Assembly: GCA_017430085.1 (NCBI GenBank)
Contig: JAFRNR010000044.1
Span: 1-55,576, forward strand
Reading direction: 5' to 3'
DNA: 55,576 nt
Source: Lachnospiraceae bacterium
GTDB taxonomy: Bacteria; Bacillota; Clostridia; Lachnospirales; Lachnospiraceae
The translations under genes were made by a program, and so were the position numbers. The notes under the pieces were generated by a model. The model made no database searches and was not told the origin of the DNA. It saw only the letters and a program-made list of their open reading frames with translations. Shown here in pieces: positions 7,588-15,747 of this stretch; the first letter of the stretch is position 1, and each line of letters opens with the position of its first letter.

Positions 7588-10490
7588 GCCAGTTTCCCGT
7601 ACCCGCGGCATACCGCGTCATCCAGGAATCCCCGCTGAAAGAGATCGGCCTGACCGGGACCGTGCTGGAGCACGGCGCTTCCGGCGCGCACGTGATCTGC
7701 CTGCCCGCGGAGGATGACAATAAAGTCTTTTTCATCGCCTTCCGCACACCGCCCGTCGACGATTCCGGCCTGCCCCACATCCTGGAGCACAGCGTCCTGT
7801 GCGGCTCGGACAAATACCCGATCAAGGATCCGTTCATGGAACTCGGCAAGAGCTCCCTGAACACGTTCCTGAACGCCTTCACCTACCCCGACAAAACCGT
7901 CTATCCGGTGGCCAGCTGCAACGACAAAGACCTGGCCAACCTGATGGACGTCTATCTGGACGCTGTTTTCCATCCGCTCATCCACAGCAACAAAAACATC
8001 TTCCTGCAGGAAGGCTGGCGCTATGAGCTGGAAAACCCGGAAGCCGAACTCGGCCTGAACGGCGTGGTCTACAGTGAAATGAAAGGCGCCTTCTCCAGTT
8101 CCGAGGAGTGCCTGTCCCGCTATTCGGTCAACAGCCTGTTCCCGGACACCGCCTACGGCTTTGAATCCGGCGGCGATCCGGACAGCATCCCCTCGCTGTC
8201 CTACGAGGCCTTCTGCGCGTTCCACAAAAAGCTCTACCACCCGTCCAACAGCTACATTTTCCTGTACGGCGACATGGACATGACGGAACGGCTGACGTAT
8301 CTGGACCGCGCGTATCTGTCGCAGTATGAACGGCTGGAAGTCGATTCCGAACTGGCCCTGCAGGCGCCGTTTGCCGCGCGCCGCGACCTGACGTACACGT
8401 ATCCGCTGGGAGAAGAAGAGGACGCGGAAAAGAAGAGCTTTTACGCGCTGCAATGGGCCGTGGGCGATATTGAGGATTCCCTTGTGTCCAACGCATTCGA
8501 CGTGCTGGAGACCGTCCTGCTGAACGCGCCCGGCGCGCCGCTGAAACAGGCTCTGCTGGACGCGGGCTTTGCCAAAGACGCGGGCGGCGGCTACTCCAAT
8601 TACATGCGCCAGCCCGTGTTCAACATCACTGCAAAAGAATGCCGGGCGGGCGAGAAAGAGCGCTTCCTGCAAATCGTGACGGACTGCCTGACGGATCTGG
8701 CAGAAAAGGGCCTGAATCCCCGCTCGGTCGGCGCCGCCCTCAGTTCCCGCGAATTCCTGCGGCGCGAAGCCGATTTCGGCGGCATGTCCAAGGGGCTGAT
8801 CTACGGCCTGAATATCCTCCAGACCTGGCTGCACGGCGGAGAGGATCCGTTCCTGTACCTGCGGTTTGAGAAAGATTTCCGGTATCTGCGGGACCATATT
8901 TCTGACGGCTACTTTGAAAGCCTGATCCGCCGGTACCTGCTGGACAATCCGCACTGCAGCCTGGTGGAAATGGATCCGGAAAAAGGCAAGGCTGAAAGGG
9001 ATGCGGCCGCGCTGCAGGAAAAACTGCAGGCGTACAAAGCCTCGCTGACGCTCGATGAGAAAGACGCGCTGGTCTGCGAATACCGGGAACTCAAGGCCTA
9101 TCAGGAAGAAGAGGAGAGCCCGGAGGCTGCCGCTTGCGTCCCGAAACTGAAACTGTCGGATATCCGCCGCACCGCCCGCGTCGCGAAGAATAACGAGGCG
9201 GAGGCCGGTCCGGCGCGGCTCATTTACCGTTTTGACAAGACGGCCGGCATCGCGTACGCCAATTTCTATTTCGATCTGCGCAACGTCCCGCGGGAGCATC
9301 TGCCCTGGCTGGGCCTGCTGAAAGCCTGCTTTACCGTGGTCTCCACGCGGGAACGCGACTACCGTGAACTGTTCGACCTGATCTCAGAAATCACCGGCGG
9401 CATCTCCGTCGGCACCGATTCGGTCCGGAGGCCGTCAGGCGAATGGATCCCGTACTTCAACTTAGCTGTCAAAGCGCTGGCCGCCAAATGGCCGGAAACG
9501 GCGGATCTGCTGAAAGAACTGTGTTTGAACTCGCTTTTTGACGATGAAAAGCGTCTGAAGGAGATCATTTCCGAGACCCTGATCAACGTAAAGCAGCTGT
9601 ACGCCGCCGCGGGCCACCGTTCCGCCGCAAGCCGCGCCGCTTCCTATTACAACGAACCGGCCCTGTTCAGCGAACTGACGGGCGGTCTGGACTTCCTGCG
9701 CTTTCTGGAGGACCTCGCGGCGCATTATGACGAGCGGAAGCAGGAGATTGCGGATGAACTGAAAACCGTGACCGCCAAGATTTTCACGCGCGACGGCCTG
9801 CTCATCAACCTGACTTGCGAAGAGGCCGCGTTCCCGCAGCTACAGCCGCTGCTGGCGGACCTGGCAGCATCCTTCCCGTCCGATCCCGCAGTCCGGCTCT
9901 CCGTCGGCACGCCCGTCCGGAAGAACGAAGGCATCAAGACCACCGGCGCGGTGGGCTATGTAGCGCATTGCGGCAGCTATAAAGAAGCCGGCCCGTACCG
10001 GGGCAGTCTGAAGGTCCTGCAGAGCATCCTGAGCATGGATTACCTGTGGCAGCAGCTGCGCGTCCTCGGCGGCGCGTACGGCGCTATGTGCCAGTTCAGC
10101 ATCCACGGCCCGTCCTCCTTCGTGTCCTACCGCGATCCGCATATCCGCAATACGGAGGAAGTCTACCGCAGAATCCCCGCGTATCTTGAAACGCTGGATC
10201 TGCCGGACGAAGTCCTGGAAAGCTTTATCATTGCCACGATCGGCGGAATAGACTTCCCGTACACGCCGTCCGCGCAGGGCAGCATTGATTTCAGCCTGCT
10301 CCTGAACGGCGTCACGCCCGAACGACAGCAGCGCGAGCGCGATGAAGTCATCGGCTGCACCCTGGCCGATCTGCGGGCCCTGGCGCCTTATATGGAGGCC
10401 ATCCTGAAGGACAACAACTTCTGCACGGTCGGCAGCGGCGTCAAGATCGAAGAAGATAAAGATCTGTTCGACCAGCTGATCGATCTGTAG
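7584..10490 (+). CDS. M16C (presequence protease-like) zinc metallopeptidase
   Basis: 968 aa, the full length of PreP/Cym1-type M16C peptidases, with two fused halves that form a closed chamber degrading oligopeptides. The inverted zinc motif HILEH is at residues 65-69. The third ligand is probably Glu143 in FLQEGWRYE, and the downstream EMKGAFSS fits the family. No signal peptide is visible, so a cytoplasmic location is likely. It overlaps the U32 gene by 4 bp and era follows after 25 nt. The substrate is unknown; recycling of short peptides is an inference. Confidence 0.92.
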   Translation: MSQFPVPAAYRVIQESPLKEIGLTGTVLEHGASGAHVICLPAEDDNKVFFIAFRTPPVDDSGLPHILEHSVLCGSDKYPIKDPFMELGKSSLNTFLNAFTYPDKTVYPVASCNDKDLANLMDVYLDAVFHPLIHSNKNIFLQEGWRYELENPEAELGLNGVVYSEMKGAFSSSEECLSRYSVNSLFPDTAYGFESGGDPDSIPSLSYEAFCAFHKKLYHPSNSYIFLYGDMDMTERLTYLDRAYLSQYERLEVDSELALQAPFAARRDLTYTYPLGEEEDAEKKSFYALQWAVGDIEDSLVSNAFDVLETVLLNAPGAPLKQALLDAGFAKDAGGGYSNYMRQPVFNITAKECRAGEKERFLQIVTDCLTDLAEKGLNPRSVGAALSSREFLRREADFGGMSKGLIYGLNILQTWLHGGEDPFLYLRFEKDFRYLRDHISDGYFESLIRRYLLDNPHCSLVEMDPEKGKAERDAAALQEKLQAYKASLTLDEKDALVCEYRELKAYQEEEESPEAAACVPKLKLSDIRRTARVAKNNEAEAGPARLIYRFDKTAGIAYANFYFDLRNVPREHLPWLGLLKACFTVVSTRERDYRELFDLISEITGGISVGTDSVRRPSGEWIPYFNLAVKALAAKWPETADLLKELCLNSLFDDEKRLKEIISETLINVKQLYAAAGHRSAASRAASYYNEPALFSELTGGLDFLRFLEDLAAHYDERKQEIADELKTVTAKIFTRDGLLINLTCEEAAFPQLQPLLADLAASFPSDPAVRLSVGTPVRKNEGIKTTGAVGYVAHCGSYKEAGPYRGSLKVLQSILSMDYLWQQLRVLGGAYGAMCQFSIHGPSSFVSYRDPHIRNTEEVYRRIPAYLETLDLPDEVLESFIIATIGGIDFPYTPSAQGSIDFSLLLNGVTPERQQRERDEVIGCTLADLRALAPYMEAILKDNNFCTVGSGVKIEEDKDLFDQLIDL

Positions 10491-10515
10491 TATTCACAAG
10501 GGAAAGAGGCATTTC

Positions 10516-11400
10516 ATGAGATCCGGATTCGTAACGCTGATCGGCCGGCCCAACGTCGGGAAATCCACGCTGATGAACCGCCTGATCGGCCAGAAGATCG
10601 CCATCACCAGCAATAAAGCCCAGACCACGCGTACCCGCATCGAGACCGTCTGGACGGACGAGCGCGGCCAGATCGTGTTCCTGGACACCCCCGGCATCCA
10701 CAAAGCCAAAAACAAGCTGGGCGATTACATGGTCGGCGCCGCCAAAAGCACGCTCTCCGAAGTCGACCTGATCTGCTGGCTGGTAGAGCCCGCGGACCCG
10801 GTGGCGGAAAAAGAAGAGCAGATCCTGTCTTATCTGGACAACGCCGCCGTCCCGGTCCTCCTGGTGATCAACAAGGCGGATACGGCGGACGAAGAGACGC
10901 TGGCCGCCTGCCGCGCCCGCTTCGAGGCGCACCGTAAGTTCGCGGACTGCATCGCGGTCTCGGCCCTGTCCGGCGACGGCGTGGAGGCCCTGCGGCAGCT
11001 GATCTACGACCATCTGCCCGAAGGTCCGTACTATTTTGATGAAGACACGCTCACGGACCAGTCCCTCCGCGACCTGGCTGCCGAACTGATCCGTGAAAAA
11101 GCGCTGCGCCACCTCTCGCAGGAAGTCCCGCACGGGATCGCCGTGGAGATCGAAGCGTTTGAGGAAACGGAAGGCCGGCCCGTGCACATCGAGGCGGCGA
11201 TCATCTGCGAGCGCGACTCGCACAAGGGCATCGTGATCGGCAAAGGCGGTTCCATGCTGAAGACCATCGGCACGGAAGCGCGGAAAGATATCGAGGAACT
11301 CCTCGAATCCCGCGTCGATCTGAAATTATTCGTCAAAGTGCGCCGCGACTGGCGCAATGACAGCAGCCAGCTGGGAAGTCTGGGGTATCGGAAAAGATGA
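10516..11400 (+). CDS. era: GTPase Era
   Basis: Essential ribosome-assembly GTPase that binds the 3' end of 16S rRNA; 294 aa, the normal length. The G1 motif GRPNVGKS is at residues 10-17, G3 is DTPGIH and G4 is NKAD. A C-terminal KH domain carries GIVIGKGGSML near residue 237. The ATG follows a purine-rich ribosome binding site (AAGGGAAAGAGG). The recO start overlaps its stop (ATGA), the usual era-recO pair. Confidence 0.97.
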   Translation: MRSGFVTLIGRPNVGKSTLMNRLIGQKIAITSNKAQTTRTRIETVWTDERGQIVFLDTPGIHKAKNKLGDYMVGAAKSTLSEVDLICWLVEPADPVAEKEEQILSYLDNAAVPVLLVINKADTADEETLAACRARFEAHRKFADCIAVSALSGDGVEALRQLIYDHLPEGPYYFDEDTLTDQSLRDLAAELIREKALRHLSQEVPHGIAVEIEAFEETEGRPVHIEAAIICERDSHKGIVIGKGGSMLKTIGTEARKDIEELLESRVDLKLFVKVRRDWRNDSSQLGSLGYRKR

Positions 11401-12056
11401 ACGACGTGATCCGGGTGACCGGGATGGTGATCTCCGCCATGCCCATGTCGGAGAACGACAGAAGAGTAGAACTGCTGACCGCCGAACTGGGGAAAATCAG
11501 CGCCTTCCTGCGCGGCGGGCGGAAGATCGGCAGCCCCCTGCTGGCGGCCGGCCGCCTCTTTGCGTTCGGTGAATTCGAGCTCTTCCAGGGCCGCAGCGCC
11601 TACACGGTCCGCTCCGCCGACATCCGCGAATTCTTCGCTTTCCTGGCCTCCGATCCCGAAGCCTTCTGCTACGCGTCCTATTTCGCCGAACTGGCCGCCT
11701 ATTACAGCCGTGAAAACGTGGAAGACCTTCCGCTGGTCCGCCTCCTGTTTTACGCGATCCGCAGCCTGCATAACACCCGGCTGGACCGCGCGCTCGTGCG
11801 CTATGCGTACGAACTGAAATTAATGCAAACAGAAGGGGAGGCCCTTCCGGAACCTCCCTTTGCTTCGGATTCCTCCGCCGGCCGCGCCTGGCAGTACGTG
11901 CTGGACACGGATGCGGACAAATGCTTTCAATTTCTTCTGGAGCCGCAGCCTTTCCGGGACTTTTCCCAGTATGTGGCGACGCTGCGGAACGGTCTGATAG
12001 ACGGCCGGTTCAAATCGCTGGCCGTGCTGGAAGATTATCTGTCGATGCAGCAGTAG
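11397..12056 (+). CDS. recO: DNA repair protein RecO (short, no zinc finger)
   Basis: Recombination mediator that works with RecR to load RecA on SSB-coated single strands. The N-terminal OB fold is recognisable (VTGMVISAMPMSENDRRVELLT). At 219 aa it is shorter than the usual 240-260. The CxxC...CxxC zinc module that normally follows YELKLM is missing: only about 20 residues without cysteines join that point to the C-terminal helices. Zinc-less RecO also seems to occur in related Clostridia (recollection, not checked). It overlaps era by 4 bp and converges on lexA, with only 6 nt between them. Confidence 0.9.
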   Translation: MNDVIRVTGMVISAMPMSENDRRVELLTAELGKISAFLRGGRKIGSPLLAAGRLFAFGEFELFQGRSAYTVRSADIREFFAFLASDPEAFCYASYFAELAAYYSRENVEDLPLVRLLFYAIRSLHNTRLDRALVRYAYELKLMQTEGEALPEPPFASDSSAGRAWQYVLDTDADKCFQFLLEPQPFRDFSQYVATLRNGLIDGRFKSLAVLEDYLSMQQ

Positions 12057-12062
12057 AGCGGA

Positions 12063-12686
12063 TCAGAAATAGTTCCGGATCAGCGCCACGGGCTTGCCCA
12101 GCACGCGGCATTCCGGGACGATGATCGGCTCCATCTCATCATTTTCCGGCTGCAGCCGGTAATATCCCTGTTCTTTGTAAAAACGCTTGACCGTGGCGGA
12201 ATCCTCTACCAGGACCACCGCCAGTTCGCCGTTGCGCGCGGTATCCGCTTCGCGGCAGATCAGCCGGTCCCCGTCCAGGATGCCGACGTTGACCATACTG
12301 TCGCCGTGCACTTCCAGCATGAAGAGAGAAGTGTCCGCGGGCGGCAGTTCTTCGGCCGGGAACGGGAAATACCCTTCGATGTTCTGCTCCGCCAGGATGG
12401 GCTGGCCGGCGGCGACCTGGCCGACGAGCGGCACCGGGATCATTTCCTTCCGGCCGGCGCCCCACTCTTCATCGCACAGCTCGATGGTGCGGGGCTTGCT
12501 GGGGTCGCGGCGGATCTTGCCCATAGCTTCCAGCTTGCCCAGATTCGCGTGCACGGAAGAAGTGGAACTGAGATGCACTTTCTGGCCGATCTCGCGGACC
12601 GTGGGCGGATAGCCTTTCTCCCGGATCTCAGCGCGGATGTAATCCAGAATTTCCTGCTGCTTGTTGCTGAGCTTTTTCTCTTTCAT
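12063..12686 (-). CDS. lexA: SOS transcriptional repressor LexA
   Basis: 207 aa. The N-terminal winged helix (residues 1-65, KLSNKQQEILDYI) binds SOS boxes and the C-terminal S24 domain self-cleaves when RecA filaments form. The cleavage bond Ala93-Gly94 (VAAG), Ser130 (HGDSM) and Lys167 (TVKRF) are all present, so it should be fully inducible. I start at ATG 12686 because homology begins there and a GGGGGGA ribosome binding site precedes it; an upstream in-frame extension would run into the operator region. Three LexA boxes lie between it and the LysM gene, implying autoregulation. Confidence 0.97.
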   Translation of the reverse strand: MKEKKLSNKQQEILDYIRAEIREKGYPPTVREIGQKVHLSSTSSVHANLGKLEAMGKIRRDPSKPRTIELCDEEWGAGRKEMIPVPLVGQVAAGQPILAEQNIEGYFPFPAEELPPADTSLFMLEVHGDSMVNVGILDGDRLICREADTARNGELAVVLVEDSATVKRFYKEQGYYRLQPENDEMEPIIVPECRVLGKPVALIRNYF

Positions 12687-12717
12687 AAGGATCCCCCCAT
12701 AACTGCTCGTTTTCCCT

Positions 12718-12746
12718 ATTATAGCAGATATTTTTGAAAATGCAAA
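12718..12746 (-). promoter_or_regulatory. lexA promoter
   Basis: On the minus strand TTTGCA (12741-12746), a 17-bp spacer and a perfect TATAAT (12718-12723) lie about 30 nt upstream of the lexA ATG. The first LexA box overlaps its -35 element. Confidence 0.8.
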
Positions 12747-12757
12747 CATTTGTTTGC
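12742..12757. promoter_or_regulatory. LexA box 1 (lexA autoregulation)
   Basis: Palindrome GCAAACATTTGTTTGC, with 7-bp arms around TT; a near match to the Gram-positive SOS box CGAACRNRYGTTCG. It covers the -35 box of lexA. Confidence 0.75.
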
Positions 12758-12789
12758 AAAAGTTTGTTCGATTTTTTTGCCAAAACCGC

Positions 12790-12818
12790 TTGACAAACAT
12801 TTGTTCGTGTTGTAAGAT
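12790..12818 (+). promoter_or_regulatory. Promoter of the SOS LysM gene
   Basis: TTGACA (12790-12795), a 17-bp spacer and TAAGAT (12813-12818), 52 nt upstream of the LysM ATG. LexA box 2 fills the spacer, an arrangement expected to block RNA polymerase. Confidence 0.88.
12793..12808. promoter_or_regulatory. LexA box 2
   Basis: ACAAACATTTGTTCGT; its right half (TGTTCG) is a perfect SOS half-site and its left half deviates by one base. It lies between the -35 and -10 boxes of the LysM gene. Confidence 0.82.
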
Positions 12819-12826
12819 GACGATAC

Positions 12827-12840
12827 CGAACAAATGTTCA
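12827..12840. promoter_or_regulatory. LexA box 3
   Basis: CGAACAAATGTTCA, matching 13 of 14 positions of the Gram-positive SOS consensus. It lies just downstream of the expected transcription start of the LysM gene, in its 5' leader. Confidence 0.85.
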
Positions 12841-12870
12841 CGCCGTAATAAAGCAAGTGAGGTGAGGATC

Positions 12871-13191
12871 ATGCGGAATACGAAACAAAAGAGAAGAAGG
12901 AATCAGAGAATACGAATCTGTCTTGCTGCTTTATTGATGATACTCGGACTGGGCCTTTCCGTCCTTTTCCTGGGCGGCAGCAGCGCCAAAGCCCGCCCCG
13001 AAGCAGTACAGAAATATTACACCTCCGTGACCGTACAGCCCGGCGACACCCTTTGGAGCATCGCGCAGCAGTACGCCCCGGAATACAGCGACATCCGGGA
13101 ATATGTGGAACAGCTGATGAAGATCAACCAGCTGCACAACACGGAAACCCTGAAAGCCGGCCAGTCCCTGGTCATCGTTTATTATCAATAA
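12871..13191 (+). CDS. LysM-domain SOS cell-division inhibitor-like protein (YneA-like)
   Basis: 106 aa: a basic N-terminus, one transmembrane helix (about 15-35), then a single extracytoplasmic LysM domain (about 53-102, VQPGDTLWSIAQQYAP). It diverges from lexA behind LexA-controlled promoter elements, the arrangement of yneA in Bacillus, whose product halts division during DNA damage. The start at ATG 12871 follows GAGGTGAGG with correct spacing. The family assignment rests on architecture and context; sequence identity to YneA itself cannot be judged here. Confidence 0.85.
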   Translation: MRNTKQKRRRNQRIRICLAALLMILGLGLSVLFLGGSSAKARPEAVQKYYTSVTVQPGDTLWSIAQQYAPEYSDIREYVEQLMKINQLHNTETLKAGQSLVIVYYQ

Positions 13192-13232
13192 CAGGAAGCA
13201 GCTTTCCTCCTGAAGAAGCTTTGAGTTATCCT

Positions 13233-13265
13233 TGAGAACGGTCCCCCCGCCGTTCTCATTTTTCT
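13233..13265 (+). terminator. Terminator of the LysM gene
   Basis: Nine-base-pair stem TGAGAACGG / CCGTTCTCA (13233-13241 with 13250-13258) with a C-rich loop, followed by TTTTTCT. It ends the SOS transcript 42 nt after the LysM stop. The rest of the gap up to 13399 shows nothing I can name beyond the short palindrome CTGTCAAGACAG at 13264-13275. Confidence 0.88.
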
Positions 13266-13399
13266 GTCAAGACAGTGCAGCCGATTGAAAACTCATCCGT
13301 ATGACTATGGCATTAAACGCGTTATTCCACGCAGAAGAAGAGAAGAAGGAGAGATAGACGAATAGACATGCAAAATCGATCTGGGGCCGAAATACAGCC

Positions 13400-14140
13400 T
13401 TACAGAGGCATGTCTGACTTCGGCCATCCCTTTAAGTCACCCCGCAGGATCGCCCCGAACATCCGCTCGCTGACCCCGTGATATGTTTTGTTCAGGTCGG
13501 AAAGCATCCGCTTCATTTCCTCCCGCCTCGTATTGCCGTCCGCCGGGCACGGATTCTTCATGACCGGCAGCGCCTGCGCCCGCGCGAACGCGATGATATC
13601 CGGCTCCTCCACATACATCAGCGGCCGGATCAGCGTCAGCTCCATGCGGTCCAGATAACTGACCGGGGAGAAGCAGTTGATGCGTCCCTCAAAGATCAGC
13701 GACATCAGAAACGTCTCAATAAAATCGTTCCGGTGGTGCGCGTACGCGATTTTGTTACAGCCCAGCTCCTTCGCCCGCGTATTGAACGCCCCTTTCCGCA
13801 GTTTGGCGCAAAGCGAACACGGGTTCGATTCGTTCCGGATGTCAAACACGACCTCCGCGATCTGGGACTCCACCACGTTCAGTTCCAGCCCCAGGCCGGC
13901 CGTAAAGCCCTTCAGCGCCTCCAGCGCGGCCGGATCCCTGTCGGCAAAGCCCAGATCCACGCAGATCGGGACCATTTCAAACGGCAGCGGATAAAACCGC
14001 CTCAGCCCGTTCAGGGCGCAAAGAAGCGTCAGGCTGTCCTTGCCGCCGGAGATCCCCACGGCGATCCGGTCACCTTCCTGTATCATGCGATAATCATCGA
14101 CGGCTTTCCGCGTCAGACTGAGTAACCGCTGCAGATCCAT
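13400..14140 (-). CDS. ttcA: TtcA family tRNA 2-thiocytidine synthetase-like protein
   Basis: 246 aa PP-loop ATPase. The P-loop SGGKDS is at residues 31-36. Cys108 and Cys111 (NPCSLC) plus Cys198 (NPCPAD) are the three cysteines that in TtcA proteins hold a [4Fe-4S] cluster. The family adenylates and thiolates tRNA bases (C32 in E. coli TtcA). The Fe-S-dependent TtcA/TtuA type fits better than TilS, because the TilS lysine-binding domain is absent. It is transcribed alone, with its own promoter in the 14179-14208 region. Confidence 0.87.
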   Translation of the reverse strand: MDLQRLLSLTRKAVDDYRMIQEGDRIAVGISGGKDSLTLLCALNGLRRFYPLPFEMVPICVDLGFADRDPAALEALKGFTAGLGLELNVVESQIAEVVFDIRNESNPCSLCAKLRKGAFNTRAKELGCNKIAYAHHRNDFIETFLMSLIFEGRINCFSPVSYLDRMELTLIRPLMYVEEPDIIAFARAQALPVMKNPCPADGNTRREEMKRMLSDLNKTYHGVSERMFGAILRGDLKGWPKSDMPL

Positions 14141-14178
14141 AAAAGAGGTTCCTTTGCATATATTATCAAATGCATTAT

Positions 14179-14208
14179 ATCATACAGCGAATAAGAATAA
14201 AATGACAA
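14179..14208 (-). promoter_or_regulatory. Probable ttcA promoter
   Basis: Minus-strand TTGTCA (14203-14208), an 18-bp spacer and TATGAT (14179-14184). A perfect TATAAT (complement of 14174-14179) lies 5 bp further downstream but without a good -35, so either could be used. Confidence 0.6.
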
Positions 14209-14386
14209 AATGAATTGTAGTACTTCATTCAGAAGCAAATCGGTTTTGCAATATCAATAACAAAGAGTCCGATTATAAGTCATTGTGGCAGCTGTGCAGA
14301 GTGCGCAGTATTTCATAAAGTAACCGGACGGTATCATCTGTTTATTCAGTAATAATCCCGTATTTGACAAATAAACAGTTTCCCTC

Positions 14387-14415
14387 TTGACAGAGGAGAG
14401 CGCTTGCCTTATACT
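14387..14415 (+). promoter_or_regulatory. Promoter of the tyrosine recombinase gene
   Basis: TTGACA (14387-14392), a 17-bp spacer and TATACT (14410-14415), a near-consensus sigma-A-type promoter. The start site would be near 14422, giving a leader of about 180 nt before the ATG at 14605. The 464-bp gap 14141-14604 thus holds the divergent ttcA promoter, this promoter and the structured leader. Between 14210 and 14386 I see only AT-rich sequence. Confidence 0.85.
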
Positions 14416-14421
14416 TATTTA

Positions 14422-14525
14422 TGCGTTAAATGTATGTTTAATGCAAAAATACACCGGAAAAATGCCCAGGAGAGCGGTTTTTTCTAAAACCTCCCGAAGC
14501 AGCCCCGGCCGGACCGCTTCCGGCC
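14422..14525 (+). other. Hairpin-rich 5' leader of the recombinase transcript
   Basis: Three inverted repeats follow the promoter. 14422-14430 pairs with 14437-14445 (9 bp with one G-U pair, exactly at the expected start site). 14476-14481 pairs with 14486-14491 (GGTTTT/AAAACC). 14507-14513 pairs with 14519-14525 (GGCCGGA/TCCGGCC). None is followed by a T-run, so they are not simple terminators. They could be an operator at +1 and RNA stability or regulatory elements; no known riboswitch is recognised. Confidence 0.5.
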
Positions 14526-14604
14526 TGATCCACGGTAATTACAGATACAAAGCATCACTCATTGCAAATACAAACAACATACACAACCTGAAAGGATCTC
14601 CCTC

Positions 14605-15699
14605 ATGCCGAAACGTTTCAAATCCGAATACTACGCCGAAAAGGACAAAGCCTATTACGCCAAACTGCACGAACTGCAGAAACAGCTGCCCGCCTACATG
14701 AAACCCTACCTGTCACACATCGAGCTCAGCAAGCGCGTCCGCACGGCCATCGCCTACACCCGCGATCTGATCACTTTCATGAAATACATTCAGGAAGTCA
14801 ATCCTTTATACGAAAACACGGATATCCGCAGCATCCCGTATGAATGCATGGAATCTCTCACGTACGACGACATCAATTACTTTCTGCAGTACCTCAAACA
14901 GAACAACGGAACGAATGTTCACTATAACGCCGAAAACGCCTTAAACCGCATGATGTGCACGCTGCGCGGCTATTTCGGCTTTGAAGTGGCGCGCGAACAC
15001 CTGGTCAAAAACCCGATGCTGGGCGCCGCCAAACCGATGCCGCCCAAAGAAAAGCCCATCGAGCGCCTGCGCGCGGACCAGGTCAACCAGCTGCTGCAGG
15101 GCATCGAAGCCAGCGAATCCGGCTCGGAGCGTTCCCGGGCCTTTACCGTCCGCACCCAGCTGCGTGATACCGCCATCGCCACTCTCCTGCTCAATACCGG
15201 CATCCGTGTATCGGAATGCGTCGGCCTGGACCTGAAGGACATCAATTTCGAAGAAATGTCCGTCTGCGTCGTCCGCAAAGGCGGCCGCATCGAATACGTC
15301 TACATGAATGAAGAAACCGCTCAGGCGATCCGTGATTACATCGAGATCGAACGTCCGAACTTCATCACCTCCCCGAACGAGCCGGCCCTGTTCCTGTCCA
15401 ACCGCCGCCAGCGCATGGCGGTGCGCTCCATCCAGGCCATGCTGGAAAAATACGGCCGCTCCGTGCTGAAGCAGGAAAACCTGCACCCGCACACGCTGCG
15501 CAAAACGTACGGGACGATGCTGTATGAGGCGACTTCGGATATCGGCCTGGTCAGCGAGACGCTGGGACATAAAAGCGTGGATACGACCCGGAAGCATTAC
15601 GCGGATATCAGCGATAAGCACAAACGAATCGCAGGAACGCTGCATGTTTACCGGGATCCGGACAACGCATCCGGCAGTGAAGGCGACGGGAAACAATAA
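14605..15699 (+). CDS. Tyrosine recombinase (XerC/XerD-like)
   Basis: 364 aa site-specific recombinase. An N-terminal SAM-like core-binding domain (about 40-150) precedes the catalytic domain with Arg201 (NTGIRVSE), Lys in VVRKGG, HxLR in HPHTLRKTYG, His in LGHKSVDTT and the nucleophile Tyr332 (KHY); the full catalytic set is present. A ribosome binding site (AAAGGA) precedes ATG 14605. No excisionase, phage or att-like direct repeats lie nearby, so a chromosomal Xer-type enzyme (dimer resolution) is likelier than a phage integrase. Phase-variation invertases are an alternative, but no paired inverted repeats flank it. Confidence 0.88.
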   Translation: MPKRFKSEYYAEKDKAYYAKLHELQKQLPAYMKPYLSHIELSKRVRTAIAYTRDLITFMKYIQEVNPLYENTDIRSIPYECMESLTYDDINYFLQYLKQNNGTNVHYNAENALNRMMCTLRGYFGFEVAREHLVKNPMLGAAKPMPPKEKPIERLRADQVNQLLQGIEASESGSERSRAFTVRTQLRDTAIATLLLNTGIRVSECVGLDLKDINFEEMSVCVVRKGGRIEYVYMNEETAQAIRDYIEIERPNFITSPNEPALFLSNRRQRMAVRSIQAMLEKYGRSVLKQENLHPHTLRKTYGTMLYEATSDIGLVSETLGHKSVDTTRKHYADISDKHKRIAGTLHVYRDPDNASGSEGDGKQ

Positions 15700-15738
15700 A
15701 AAAAAGAAGGAGGAGCCGGCTCACTCCGACTCCTCTTC
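15697..15738 (-). terminator. Terminator of the guaB-DUF6472-MATE side
   Basis: On the minus strand GAAG/CTTC and AGGAG/CTCCT pair (15735-15738 with 15706-15709; 15730-15734 with 15711-15715, one bulged base) and an oligo-T run follows (complement of 15696-15705). It lies just after the MATE stop and overlaps the end of the convergent recombinase gene. Confidence 0.75.
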
Positions 15739-15747
15739 TGCTTTCCG

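Noticed and set aside
7557-9299. 580-codon open frame opposite the M16C peptidase
   Set aside because: Same antisense composition bias; the plus strand carries a complete M16C protein with its zinc motif.
12687-12872. N-terminal extension of LexA
   Set aside because: It would translate the SOS operator region; the conserved protein starts at 12686 with a good ribosome binding site.
14387-14701. 104-codon frame across the recombinase leader
   Set aside because: It begins inside the -35 region, has no ribosome binding site and overlaps the recombinase in another frame.
14605-15699. Prophage or integrative element
   Set aside because: The recombinase stands alone between housekeeping genes, with no phage genes, tRNA target, att repeats or composition shift.
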